From: Perlucidibaca wandonensis
GTDB taxonomy: Bacteria; Pseudomonadota; Gammaproteobacteria; Pseudomonadales; Moraxellaceae
Assembly (NCBI RefSeq): GCF_042677145.1
Contig: NZ_JBHTIT010000001.1
Span: forward strand, 1,240,001-1,304,000
Length of the DNA stretch: 64,000 nt
Direction of reading: 5' to 3'
Under the pieces are notes generated by a model. That model was given only the letters and a program-made list of their open reading frames with translations, made no database searches and was not told the DNA's origin. Below, one piece after another: positions 18,053 through 27,003 of this stretch; position 1 is the stretch's first letter; every line of letters begins with the position of its first letter. The position numbers and the translations under genes are program-made.

Positions 18053-19639
18053 TTAGGCCTCATCAAAGTCTTTCAACAGTTGCTGTTTTTGTTGTTCGGC
18101 GCGAATCGCTAAGACAGTATCTAAGTCGTAGCCACCGTTGGCACAAATAGTGACCAGCCTCTCGTGACTGCTTTTAGTGAGATCTAAACTGCGCAATACG
18201 TTGTAATCCACAGTGCCGAGTGCGGACGAGCCTGCTGCTGACTCATGGCCCTCTATCGTCGCCAGAGCCGGCGCTACCGCTACGGCTAGGCTACTCATAC
18301 TCAATGTCGATTGTTCAACCCTCGACGCGCTTGGTTGGGGCTGCGAGCAATGAATGCCATCTTCTGCCTGCATACGTAACACATAAGCATTAAAGTCGCG
18401 GCCGTGGGCGTCTTTAAGAGCAGATTGTACGTCGCTGTCAGTCGTGGTTCGTTTAGATAGTTTCATCTGCAGCATGCGCAACTTGTGATCAGCTTGCGCA
18501 GCAATCCTACCCCGCTGATTCCTCATCCATCGCTCAAGCTCAGCGGCATTGTTGAACTTATGAGTGTATTGCCAAGCACGCTTAGACTCGACCCCGGCGA
18601 AACCAAAGATCGATGCCAGCCAGACACTAACAGCTTGTATAGCGACATAAATGACCGAAAGCACCACAAAAGTAATTAACGAGGCACTACGAATAGCGCT
18701 CATTTTATCGGCCAATGTGCTGTCGTTGGCCTCCTGATTTACCGCAGCGGAGTCTGCGGGCAGCTCGAACGGGCTGGCGCTGCTTTCGTAGCTTTGCTCA
18801 GCAAACGCGCTTGGGTTACCAACCATGTCGGTTTCGATACTTTTGAGCTGGTAGGCACGGATACCGAATGCCGCACAGGCCATAATCACAACCACTAGGG
18901 CGCAGCCAACGATCCAGCCATAACGTGGAGTTACGCTTTGATTGGTAACGATACGCGCCAAAATACGGTTGTAATCTTTGCCACCTTCATCCGTCTCATT
19001 TACCTCGATTTGTACAGTTGGCAGCTGCTTCAATGGGGTGACCTTATTCACATCCCGGTCGCTCTCCCACCAGTGACGTGCTTTGGCGACCAGCGAATTA
19101 TGGTGAATGGCTCGTCCTGCGGCCTCAGCAAAGCCGGCGGAGATAATCGACAGCAGAAACGCAGCCATCCAACCTAGATAAGCCTGATCATTGGATGACA
19201 GATTCTGGTTAATAAAGGGCACTAGCACATAGGCAAAGCCGACCGCCTCAAAGAGGATCAGTAGAAAAATTAGCACCATTACCCAGATTGGCCTCTCGCG
19301 CCGGCCAATCTCACCGATAGTAGCTAGATAGGACCCGCACTTATTGTAGAAATCGGCATTTTTTACCCCAACATCCTGATAGTAATCGTAGTAGTTGTTG
19401 CACAGTGAGGCTTCACTAAGTAGCCATTTCTTCTGATCGGTACTGGTACTACCATTGGCTAGGCGCGCGACGGTGCCGATCAATGGGGTGCCGTGCCATA
19501 CGCGCATCAGAAAATAGCCAACCGTGTCCCAGTACACTTTAATAAGGATTGCCGAAAGCAGAGTGGCAATCACCGCGCTGGTTAGCAACTTATTGGCCCA
19601 AGCTAAGGCCATCAGCGCACTGAAGCTAAAGTCTTCCAT
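18053..19639 (-). CDS. Multi-pass membrane protein of the OmpA-like/vWA operon
   Basis: 528 residues. Hydrophobic helices lie near residues 15-35, 120-146, 156-178, 243-263 and 315-340. Two soluble segments, about 35-115 and 345-528, are probably cytoplasmic and rich in charged helices. No transporter or enzyme motif recognised. It lies between the vWA-like gene (zero gap) and the OmpA-like lipoprotein gene (15 bp). The three genes look like one envelope-spanning assembly: peptidoglycan-binding lipoprotein, inner-membrane protein and periplasmic vWA protein (inference). Confidence 0.65.
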   Translation of the reverse strand: MEDFSFSALMALAWANKLLTSAVIATLLSAILIKVYWDTVGYFLMRVWHGTPLIGTVARLANGSTSTDQKKWLLSEASLCNNYYDYYQDVGVKNADFYNKCGSYLATIGEIGRRERPIWVMVLIFLLILFEAVGFAYVLVPFINQNLSSNDQAYLGWMAAFLLSIISAGFAEAAGRAIHHNSLVAKARHWWESDRDVNKVTPLKQLPTVQIEVNETDEGGKDYNRILARIVTNQSVTPRYGWIVGCALVVVIMACAAFGIRAYQLKSIETDMVGNPSAFAEQSYESSASPFELPADSAAVNQEANDSTLADKMSAIRSASLITFVVLSVIYVAIQAVSVWLASIFGFAGVESKRAWQYTHKFNNAAELERWMRNQRGRIAAQADHKLRMLQMKLSKRTTTDSDVQSALKDAHGRDFNAYVLRMQAEDGIHCSQPQPSASRVEQSTLSMSSLAVAVAPALATIEGHESAAGSSALGTVDYNVLRSLDLTKSSHERLVTICANGGYDLDTVLAIRAEQQKQQLLKDFDEA

Positions 19640-19654
19640 TTTAAACTCCTTAAA

Positions 19655-21133
19655 TTAGGTTCGAACCGGGATAAATTTAGCGCTGTAGGCTTCGCCATTA
19701 CTACTCGGATAAAACAACATGCCGTCTATTGCCTGCGAATTACCTTTGCTGAACACAACATCCATGCAGGACACGGGTGCTTGCTGATCGGTTATGAACA
19801 CGCGATAGAGCACGCGGTCCTCACCTTCGTAGGTGTTAGCGATGGCTTTGACCTTGATCTGCGCCTTACGATTGCCGCCAGCATAGTCCTGCACCACTTC
19901 CACGAAAGGTTGCCGACCCACTGCAGCATCATCGCGGAGGATGGATACGGGAGAAATTAGCACCAGGTGGCCATTCACTTTTTGCGCCCAGACACGGTTG
20001 TTGTAGCCAGGAAGATAATCAGTTGTGGCACGAGTTTGCAGAGCCTGACCACTGGCTAAGTTAAATACCTCACCACCCTGCCGCGGCTTATCGCTCTCAC
20101 AACTACTCATCGGGATATCTGCCGCATTGGCCTTACTTATAAGGGTGAAGCCACCGTTTTTCGGGGCAATGGCTTGGCCCAGCGTCCAACTACTAGCAAT
20201 GGCAGGCTGACCAGCAAAATCGATCACCTTGCCTGCGTATAGAGGCTGTGCGATTTTGCTTTCAGGGGTTTTGGCGCTTGATATCTTGGTGGTTTCTGTA
20301 GATCTTTTCGGCGTAACAGTGGCAGCCTTGGTGGACGTGCCATGAGCCAGATACTTAGGATTGTTCTGCTCGGCATTGACCCGCTTAACCAGAGTACTGC
20401 GGTCATTGACCTCGACAATCTCTACGCGACGGTTTTTACCACGCAGCTGGCTGTCACTATTGTCAGCAATAGGCCTAGACGCTCCAGCCCCCTGAAAGTA
20501 CATACGATCACGAGCGATGCCCTGCTCAGCCAAAATACTAGCGACCGCACGAGCTCGGCGCTCAGATAGCTGTTGATTGCCTTGCGCACTACCGGTGGCA
20601 TCGGTGTGGCCAACAACCAGAATAGCTGAGGAGTTAGGCTGATTAGGTTGTGGTGCAAATGCACTAGCCAACTTGCGTACTTGGCGTCGACCATTGTCGC
20701 TGAGTGTGGCGCTGCCAACCGAGAACATACCTTGGTCTTCGATCTGCGCAACAATACCCGCGTCTTCAGCAGCAGCACCTGGCGTACTGCCTACAGTCTG
20801 CAAAGTTTCCAGCTGCATATTGAGGTTTTCTTCGCGCGCTAGTTCCTCCAACTTGTTCAAACGACTTTTATACACCAATGCCAAACCGCAGCCGGTGACA
20901 GCACCAGTTAACGCGCTGCCAATAATGACTTGATTGTTTTGATTGGTCAGCATAGCCATTGCTACACCTAAAGCAGCGCCCGCTGCGCCACCGGCTATGC
21001 AGTTTATGTTGCTGCTGTTGTTCTTGGCGAAGTTCTCGATCGTGGCGCAGCTGCTAGTAGTTAAACTAATGGCCAGAGCCAGGGCTGTCGTACGAAATAC
21101 TTTCGAGTATCGGGTATGCGAGGATGGGGGCAA
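19655..21133 (-). CDS. OmpA-family lipoprotein with glycine-zipper segment
   Basis: 492 residues from a TTG start with AGGAG eight bases upstream; no ATG precedes the signal. The lipobox is T-S-S-C (Cys29). Residues 45-90 form a Gly/Ala zipper (G-G-A-A-G-A-A-L-G-V-A). An OmpA-like peptidoglycan-binding domain spans about residues 130-245, with the signature V-V-G-H-T-D-A-T-G-S then L-S-E-R-R-A-R-A-V and G-K-N-R-R-V-E-I. The 240-residue C-terminal part is unassigned. It is the first gene of the three-gene operon running to 17222. Confidence 0.85.
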   Translation of the reverse strand: MPPSSHTRYSKVFRTTALALAISLTTSSCATIENFAKNNSSNINCIAGGAAGAALGVAMAMLTNQNNQVIIGSALTGAVTGCGLALVYKSRLNKLEELAREENLNMQLETLQTVGSTPGAAAEDAGIVAQIEDQGMFSVGSATLSDNGRRQVRKLASAFAPQPNQPNSSAILVVGHTDATGSAQGNQQLSERRARAVASILAEQGIARDRMYFQGAGASRPIADNSDSQLRGKNRRVEIVEVNDRSTLVKRVNAEQNNPKYLAHGTSTKAATVTPKRSTETTKISSAKTPESKIAQPLYAGKVIDFAGQPAIASSWTLGQAIAPKNGGFTLISKANAADIPMSSCESDKPRQGGEVFNLASGQALQTRATTDYLPGYNNRVWAQKVNGHLVLISPVSILRDDAAVGRQPFVEVVQDYAGGNRKAQIKVKAIANTYEGEDRVLYRVFITDQQAPVSCMDVVFSKGNSQAIDGMLFYPSSNGEAYSAKFIPVRT

Positions 21134-21271
21134 GTCTAGCGCTCCTGAGGAATGGCGAGCACCTCAGAGCAAAGCAAAATGGGCATAAGCCCAAATGTTC
21201 GTCCATGAAGCATCTGTAATTATTATTTTGCGATGAATTTTACTTTTATCACAATGGTGATGGCAATTCAA

Positions 21272-21436
21272 TTAAATCAAAAAGGTGCGCGACCCAGTCA
21301 CTGCAAGTATTTGCCATCGCTCCCCTCTTAATTGCTCATGCCATACCTCGTCAGTCATTCGCTGATGCTCGGGGGCAAATGAGCCTCTATATGGCATGAG
21401 TTCACGGGTCACAAATTTTTGGATGGCTAGCAACAT
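21272..21436 (-). CDS. Possible 54-residue protein or gene fragment
   Basis: In the otherwise empty 21134-21511 interval a frame reads M-L-L-A-I-Q-K-F-V-T-R-E-L-M-P-Y to R-T-F-L-I before a TAA. Composition is protein-like but there is no clear ribosome site and no family was recognised. It may be a fragment of a larger lost gene. The rest of the interval shows only a short GGGCGC/GCGCCT hairpin near 21490 behind the metzincin gene. Confidence 0.25.
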   Translation of the reverse strand: MLLAIQKFVTRELMPYRGSFAPEHQRMTDEVWHEQLRGERWQILAVTGSRTFLI

Positions 21437-21511
21437 CAGGCGACTCACTAGACCTGCTTGTGACTGCAGACGCCAATGTAAGAATTAGGCGTATAGCGCC
21501 CTATCATTTCG

Positions 21512-23182
21512 CTAACGCACCAACTGCCTTAAATCACTATCAGTCAGACCTAGCAACCTTAGCTTACTCAACACTTCAGGTGTAGCGCTCAGGAAGTATG
21601 GGCCATCAAGCATCGGGCCTGTATCCGTGTTGTAGACACTCACCTCAAGGCCGTTTAAGACGGTGGGTAGCAAGGCCTTTACCTGGACTGGCAATAGTGC
21701 CTTCAACTCATGCGGCACTGGAAAGCTCAGTGCTCGCCACTGACCATTCACCTTCGCTAAATACACCATTCGAGGCGAGCTTTCACTGGCGCCACTAGTG
21801 CTGCGTGCACTAGCTCTTTGCTCATCATTGTCACCCGACTTAAATGAAATGACTTTGCGATAACCCTTATCAGACATCCATCCATTATTGCAGTAGGACA
21901 TCATGTCAAAAAAACTACCGCGTGATGACTGAAAGTAGAAGTCACGCCCGGAGTCATAGCCCACACCAATAGGCCCCAATTTGCCATCGGCATAAAGATC
22001 ATTATCCACTTGGTCGACGCCACCGCAATTAGCATGACCGAGCGACTGCACATGACCCATCTCATGAATAAAAGTTTCAGACCCACGACTTAGCCAATAT
22101 CCATTGTACGGACCTGAGATTGCGTTGTTATCCACGACAGTGAAGCTTTCTGAAAACATCGCTACCCCGGTTGCCACACCAAGCACACTAGCTGAGCCTG
22201 AAACAAAGCGAATATTGCTTGGAAATGCCGCTAAGCATTTGGTTGCAAACCGAAACTGCTCAATTCCGACATTGTGGTCAGAGAGACAATCAAACTCGGC
22301 CTCAAATAGGGCTTTCTCCATGATCTTGGAGTCAAAAACATACACACCACCCTCTACACGCAGCGCTTTATTTTTATCTAAGGCATCTAGCGTACGTGCT
22401 GGCTCAGTCACAGTGGTTACGGAGCTTTGTGGAAACACACGCTTAATAAGGCCTTCAAGTTCATTTACTGTCGCAAACTGACCGACTTGCCCCTCAAAGC
22501 TAATCGGCATGTAAACATATTTATCGGAAACAGCAGGTCGCACGCGCAATGGCCCAGCCGCATACAGTGCGTTAGCCGCAGACGCCGTGGACTGGCGTAA
22601 TGGATCGACCACTACTTGGTAATCGGCCCAGCTACTGCTTACGTCCACAGAGGAAATACGGGCTACATAGCTTTTGGACAATGTCGTGGCATCACGAACA
22701 GTCGGAGCAGTTTGGTTAGCAGCGATTAAGTCGTAACTAGCACAGCTACCTGAGCTATTACCAATCTGTAGGACTGCCTTTGCGGGTAATGTCACATCTT
22801 GTGGGCTTACTACATCAACGCGAACGAGCACTGATTTCTCAGCCGCTAGCTGACTAGCAGGGTCAGTCATGTCCTGCTCAACGACCTGCACAAATCGCGT
22901 TGCCGTAATGCTCAGCTGACGGTCTGGAAAGCCTCCCGTAGCTTGAGTCAGTTGGCAATTCGACATAGCCGCCGTTCTCGTTAAAGAACCTGCCGGAGTG
23001 CCGTCAGACACATCCGGAGCTGGAGTAACTTTCGTAGGCTCAGTTGGAGTTTCAGGCGTTGTTGGATTGGTGGGCGTAGTGGGTGAACCATCAACGACCG
23101 TTTTTGCCGAAGAACTACCGCCACCGCAAGCGTTCAACACAATAGCAACAGATACGGCGCTAACAAATTTACTTAGCTTCAT
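21512..23182 (-). CDS. Metzincin-type zinc metalloprotease lipoprotein
   Basis: 556 residues from the ATG at 23182, with GGGA upstream. An upstream in-frame start adds nine residues before the signal and is rejected. The lipobox L-N-A-C is followed by Gly/Ser and a Pro/Thr linker (residues 30-60). The zinc site is H-E-M-G-H-V-Q-S-L-G-H, the HExxHxxGxxH of metzincins, and D-M-M-S-Y-C about 55 residues later is the Met-turn. An exposed envelope protease is the natural reading. The substrate is unknown. Confidence 0.85.
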   Translation of the reverse strand: MKLSKFVSAVSVAIVLNACGGGSSSAKTVVDGSPTTPTNPTTPETPTEPTKVTPAPDVSDGTPAGSLTRTAAMSNCQLTQATGGFPDRQLSITATRFVQVVEQDMTDPASQLAAEKSVLVRVDVVSPQDVTLPAKAVLQIGNSSGSCASYDLIAANQTAPTVRDATTLSKSYVARISSVDVSSSWADYQVVVDPLRQSTASAANALYAAGPLRVRPAVSDKYVYMPISFEGQVGQFATVNELEGLIKRVFPQSSVTTVTEPARTLDALDKNKALRVEGGVYVFDSKIMEKALFEAEFDCLSDHNVGIEQFRFATKCLAAFPSNIRFVSGSASVLGVATGVAMFSESFTVVDNNAISGPYNGYWLSRGSETFIHEMGHVQSLGHANCGGVDQVDNDLYADGKLGPIGVGYDSGRDFYFQSSRGSFFDMMSYCNNGWMSDKGYRKVISFKSGDNDEQRASARSTSGASESSPRMVYLAKVNGQWRALSFPVPHELKALLPVQVKALLPTVLNGLEVSVYNTDTGPMLDGPYFLSATPEVLSKLRLLGLTDSDLRQLVR

Positions 23183-23233
23183 AATGAATTCCCTTTCAAT
23201 GAATAGCATCTAGATTAAGGCCAAACGAAATAT

Positions 23234-23491
23234 TTACAAGTGCTGGACTCTACAAATCAAAGGCATCCAACTTTTCTTCGTCACTTGATGAGTTAAATCA
23301 ATATGCGCATGCATAATCTGGTCGTGAAACCTTCGCTCACTCGCAGTAATTTGCATATAAGTCATTCTCTGCACTTTTAGATCTTGTGACTTAATTGCGT
23401 TTTCGATTGCGCGAGCTTGAGCCTCATCTTTAACCGATAAAAAGCCTGTGTAGTGATCAACTAACCTTGGACACTCTTCCAGCGAGCAATA
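23234..23491 (-). pseudogene. C-terminal remnant of an unidentified gene
   Basis: An 86-codon open frame without a start codon (it follows a TAG) reads Y-C-S-L-E-E-C-P-R-L-V-D-H-Y-T and then E-A-Q-A-R-A-I-E-N-A-I to Q-H-L-stop. Composition looks coding. It lies at the distal end of array 1, where decayed cassettes are expected. 23492-23598 shows nothing else. Confidence 0.35.
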
Positions 23492-23598
23492 CTACCTGCT
23501 CATTTAGCATGTAGCAGATAATGAAAAAGCTAATGGCTAAGCTGTTGAATAAATGATTTTTACAAGATATGCCATAGTATCCTTCGGGGCTTGGAAAA

Positions 23599-23673
23599 CA
23601 TAACGTTTGGTTAAGAGGCGGGCTTTAGCCCGTCCCAACGAGCGGAGCGAGTGATTTGAACCACTTGTTATGC
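23599..23673 (-). repeat. attC site 10 of array 1 (distal)
   Basis: Bounded by ATAACGTTTGG and CTTGTTATGC with the inner hairpin GGCGGGC-TTTA-GCCCGTC. It overlaps the stop codon of the gene at 23668. Nearly the same sequence recurs at 60403-60478 in array 2. Confidence 0.85.
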
Positions 23674-24186
23674 GCGACCGTAAATTACGTTGCGCCAATA
23701 ATCGATGGTTACATTCAACGCTGGCAAAAACTCAGACTGAGATCCGTCCTTTCTTCTAAAGACAACAGCAGATCTAGCCGGAGCCTCGCTTGAAGCATGG
23801 AAATACTCTTCATCTAGGCCAGACAGAGCCTCATCGTCGGAGATGAGGACTGATTCAATTGAGCCGGAAGAGTTTACGGTGGAGTGAACGGAAGGCCCTT
23901 TGCTCGAATCTGTGTATAAGTGTTTGTATGCATTGGCTATGCTGCGAATATCTTTGAACGCGCCGGCAGTTTCTTTAGACAAATGAGCTGCGTACTTTCC
24001 GATATCCGAGAATCCACTCACCAAAGCAGGATTATGGCGGTGGTTGAATTCAAAGTAGTGGTCGGCTAGATGGGACGCTGACACCGACGCATTGAATGCT
24101 CGACGAACGCAGCCGGGCGATTCGTTGCAGTCATACGCGTTCCCTTCTACGAATGATTCGAAGAACTCGGTTGGTGTCATTCCCAT
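23668..24186 (-). CDS. Cassette-encoded hypothetical protein
   Basis: 172 residues from the ATG at 24186, with TTGGAGG six bases upstream. Earlier in-frame starts lie inside the neighbouring attC and are rejected. The stop codon is in the GTTA of its own attC, as usual for cassettes. The sequence has two Cys near residue 20 (D-C-N-E-S-P-G-C) and a helical His-rich stretch (H-Y-F-E-F-N-H-R-H). No family recognised. Confidence 0.65.
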   Translation of the reverse strand: MGMTPTEFFESFVEGNAYDCNESPGCVRRAFNASVSASHLADHYFEFNHRHNPALVSGFSDIGKYAAHLSKETAGAFKDIRSIANAYKHLYTDSSKGPSVHSTVNSSGSIESVLISDDEALSGLDEEYFHASSEAPARSAVVFRRKDGSQSEFLPALNVTIDYWRNVIYGRA

Positions 24187-24210
24187 CAGAAACCTCCAAG
24201 AACGCCTAGC

Positions 24211-24292
24211 GCATAACGCCCAGCGCACGGGCGAGCGAAGCGAAGTCCTGCCCGCGGTTTTTGCGGGCAATTGTGCCGCTGCTTGTTAAGTG
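24211..24292 (-). repeat. attC site 9 of array 1
   Basis: CATAACGCCCAGCGC at the left and GCTGCTTGTTAAG at the right enclose a long G/C stem (GCCCGCGG-TTTTT-GCGGGC). It carries the stop codon of the GNAT gene. Confidence 0.85.
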
Positions 24293-24726
24293 TTGTATGC
24301 ATAAAAGTGCCAGGTACTCTTTTTGGTATCCAGTGAGTCATATAACTTTTGTGCCTGCTCATTATCTAGAGCTGTGACCCACTGAAGTCTTGCGGCATGA
24401 TTTTGTGCTGCAAACTCCCTACAATGCTCAATAAGTTTTTTACCTATACCTTTACCTCGCATTTTTGGCGAAGTGTATAAATCGTTTAGTATGGCGACCT
24501 TAGCTGTAATCGTTGATGTATATGAAAAATATACTGTAGCAAAGCCAACAGCTTCTGAATTATCTCTGTATAGAAATTGGCAGCCCGATGAATTACTAGA
24601 GCCAAACTGAGAGAAAAACTCTTTATTCTTCAGATCAGATATATCAGCCACCTTGTAAAACTCTTGATAGGCTCTAATTAGAGGTAACACTTCCTCTATA
24701 TTTTTCTCAGATACTTCCTCAATCAC
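24286..24726 (-). CDS. GNAT-family N-acetyltransferase (cassette)
   Basis: 146 residues, GTG start with AGGAGGG upstream. The acetyl-CoA loop is M-R-G-K-G-I-G-K-K-L (R/Q-x-x-G-x-G/A), preceded by strand A-I-L-N-D-L-Y-T. The C-terminal Y-D-S-L pattern fits GNAT motif B. Acceptor unknown. A close paralogue of the same length is encoded at 50856-51296, outside either array, so this cassette family exists twice in the window. Confidence 0.85.
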   Translation of the reverse strand: MIEEVSEKNIEEVLPLIRAYQEFYKVADISDLKNKEFFSQFGSSNSSGCQFLYRDNSEAVGFATVYFSYTSTITAKVAILNDLYTSPKMRGKGIGKKLIEHCREFAAQNHAARLQWVTALDNEQAQKLYDSLDTKKSTWHFYAYNT

Positions 24727-24740
24727 TGAACCCTCCTAAA

Positions 24741-24803
24741 CACTTAACGCCAGCCATCAGCCGCGCGAGATACGAGCGTCGGTTGCATGGCATTGTTATA
24801 GCG
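24741..24803 (-). repeat. attC site 8 of array 1
   Basis: CACTTAACGCCAGCC to GGCATTGTTATAGCGC with a short internal stem. The Ada-like gene's stop codon is in GTTA. Confidence 0.8.
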
Positions 24804-25638
24804 CAACCGGTTCATCACGCATTTTTTCCCATGTTTGTACCATAAGCTTCTTGGTTGGCCCCCAGCGATACCCCCCCAGCGCGCCACTCTGCTGTATAAC
24901 CCGGTGACAGGGGATCAGCAAAGCAACTGGATTTGCTCCAATAGCGTTACCAACAGCCCTTGCAGACCTGGGTGCGCCTAGTGATCTGGCTACTTCGGCA
25001 TAGCTGGCCACAGCGCCCGGTGGTATTTTCAACAAAGCACGCCACACGGCGATCTGGAAATTTGTCCCTGTCACATGGAGCGACAGCGGACCTTGCCCGG
25101 AAGCTGTGTCACTGCTAAAAAAGGCATCAATAGCGTGTCGCGTAGATGCCAAATTTTCTCTGATCGAACTGAGAGGCCAATCGTTATACAAGTCATCCAG
25201 CAACTCCTCCATGCTATTGAAGTCCATAAACGCTGCCCGGCAAACACCACGCAGGGTTACGGCCACAAACATGGGCCCCAGTGGGGTAGGATGTACTCCA
25301 TACTCGATCTGTACATCCTTACCTCGATTTTTATACTCGCCGGGCGTGACTGCTTCCAGCTGCACAAAGTGATCATGCAACCTTGAACTGCCGCTTAATC
25401 CAAGCTCATGTGAGACATCAAGCAAGGAGCGAGAATTATCAAGCAATCCTTTGCCCCGCTCCAATGTCAGGACCTGTAAAAAGCGCTTCGGCGTAGTACC
25501 TGCCCAACGACAAAACAGCCTTTGAAAGTGATACGGACTCAGATGCACATGGGCAGCTATATCTTCAAGGCTGGGCTGATCAATTGCCCGATCAACCAAA
25601 TAGGCCATAGCGCTTGCGATTCGGTCATAGTCTGACAT
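24796..25638 (-). CDS. Ada-like: AraC domain fused to O6-alkylguanine-DNA methyltransferase
   Basis: 280 residues from the ATG at 25638. Residues 1-95 are an AraC-type helix-turn-helix pair (S-P-Y-H-F-Q-R-L-F-C-R-W). Residues 105-275 are an Ogt/Ada-C methyltransferase with active Cys244 in I-P-C-H-R-V and the Asn/Arg helix R-A-V-G-N-A. It lacks the N-terminal zinc domain of E. coli Ada that senses methylphosphotriesters. It should repair O6-methylguanine and may act as a regulator. It follows the SDR gene with 11 bp between and no attC, so both sit in one cassette. Confidence 0.88.
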   Translation of the reverse strand: MSDYDRIASAMAYLVDRAIDQPSLEDIAAHVHLSPYHFQRLFCRWAGTTPKRFLQVLTLERGKGLLDNSRSLLDVSHELGLSGSSRLHDHFVQLEAVTPGEYKNRGKDVQIEYGVHPTPLGPMFVAVTLRGVCRAAFMDFNSMEELLDDLYNDWPLSSIRENLASTRHAIDAFFSSDTASGQGPLSLHVTGTNFQIAVWRALLKIPPGAVASYAEVARSLGAPRSARAVGNAIGANPVALLIPCHRVIQQSGALGGYRWGPTKKLMVQTWEKMRDEPVAL

Positions 25639-25649
25639 GGGCCGGCCTC

Positions 25650-26414
25650 TCAAACCCGATTTATAGATACACCGCCATCGACCAGCATTGCAGATCCCGT
25701 GGTGAAGCTGGAGGCTTCGGAGGCTAGGTACAATGCAGATTGGGCAATTTCATCTGGTGTCGCCATACGCTTAAGAGCATGCAGATTATGCACAAATGCC
25801 AATGCTTCTGGCGTACTGGCAAACTCACGTCCTGCCGGCGTATCAGTACCACCGGGCAAAAGGGCATTGACCCGGATATTCTGAGGCCCATGCTCTGACG
25901 CCAGCACTTGAGTCAATCCAATAAGCCCAGCCTTACTGGCCGCGTAGGCAGCCATGCCCGGCATACCCGCGGTGTAACCAACGAAGGTAGAGGTGAAAAT
26001 TAACGAACCTCCTTTTCGGGCAGCCATAGCCGGCAGTTGGTATTTTGCGCCCAAAAATGCGCTGGTTAAGTTCGTCGCAATAACTTGATTCCAGGCCGCG
26101 AGCGACATCTCTGAGACTGGGCCCATAGCACCCAGAATGGCAGCATTGTTAAAAGCGATATCCAGGCCACCAAAGTGGCTTACAGCCGTATCTACCAAAG
26201 CTTTGGCAAAAGCTTCTTCGCCAACATCACCGGCTAGTGCCAGTGCCTGCCCGCCTTCCGTATTGATTAAGTCCACCAGGTCATCAAGCTCCTTCTGTCG
26301 CCTTGCAGCCACCACTACGGCAGCACCTTCTCTCGCAAAAAGCTTCGCGGCTGCGTAGCCAATGCCGGTACTGGCACCGGTAACAATAGCGACTTTGTTG
26401 GCAAGTATAGTCAT
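25650..26414 (-). CDS. Short-chain dehydrogenase/reductase (cassette)
   Basis: 254 residues. The NAD(P) motif T-G-A-S-T-G-I-G lies at residues 13-20 and N-N-A-A near 90. The catalytic Ser (S-T-F-V-G) and Y-A-A-S-K are present, and the C-terminus ends in D-G-G-V. It is a complete classical SDR; the arginine-rich A-A-R-R after the second strand suggests NADPH. Substrate unknown. First gene of a two-gene cassette with the Ada-like protein. Confidence 0.87.
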   Translation of the reverse strand: MTILANKVAIVTGASTGIGYAAAKLFAREGAAVVVAARRQKELDDLVDLINTEGGQALALAGDVGEEAFAKALVDTAVSHFGGLDIAFNNAAILGAMGPVSEMSLAAWNQVIATNLTSAFLGAKYQLPAMAARKGGSLIFTSTFVGYTAGMPGMAAYAASKAGLIGLTQVLASEHGPQNIRVNALLPGGTDTPAGREFASTPEALAFVHNLHALKRMATPDEIAQSALYLASEASSFTTGSAMLVDGGVSINRV

Positions 26415-26525
26415 CGTTATTCCTCTAGGATCTGCTTACTATAAAAGGGCATATGCCCGAACAGATGCTATGTTAGGAGGCCGAACGACTACTGCCGACC
26501 CGAATCTTGCTGTATTTCAATTGCG

Positions 26526-26613
26526 CTATAACGTTCGTCATAACCGGCGGGATTGGGCGACGCGCCAAAAGCACGTTGACCAAGACCGTCCGTGTTGATG
26601 GCGTTGTTATGTG
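26526..26613 (-). repeat. attC site 7 of array 1
   Basis: TATAACGTTCGTCATAACC to GGCGTTGTTATGTGG. The right core carries the stop codon of the membrane protein gene. Spacer 26415-26525 belongs to the leader of the next cassette and shows no gene. Confidence 0.75.
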
Positions 26614-26978
26614 GCGCTTGCCGTTGCTTTTGACTTTTTGTTGTCCTTGACAGCAAACCAGATACTGGCGCCCGAAACAACAATGAGAGCAAGCAGGCCC
26701 CAAGCCATACTCGAACCCGCCTGCACGAGAAACAAAAGGCTAATTCCTGTGGCGATACCGGCTGCAATTATCCGAAGTTGGTGCTGTTCGAGCCATGACA
26801 ACGCTGCGTATGCCAGCGACGATAGTAAAAGCAGATATGCTATTCCTCCAATGTGATGACCGGCTTGGTGCATTGTCATCAACTGCCCCATGAATTCCTG
26901 ATCCCATGCCGCAAGCGGCATGAACCAGAGAATGACACCCGCCACTCCAAGAAGAACGCCTTTAACTTTATTATCCAT
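26607..26978 (-). CDS. Four-helix small membrane protein (cassette)
   Basis: 123 residues with hydrophobic segments near 5-25, 45-60, 70-87 and 92-108, and a basic tail (K-D-N-K-K-S-K-A). No family recognised. AGGGAAAT lies upstream of the ATG. Only 25 bp, without an attC, separate it from the exported protein gene at 27004, so the two form one two-gene cassette. Confidence 0.65.
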   Translation of the reverse strand: MDNKVKGVLLGVAGVILWFMPLAAWDQEFMGQLMTMHQAGHHIGGIAYLLLLSSLAYAALSWLEQHQLRIIAAGIATGISLLFLVQAGSSMAWGLLALIVVSGASIWFAVKDNKKSKATASAT

Positions 26979-27003
26979 ACATATTTCCCTTAATCGTTAT
27001 GTC

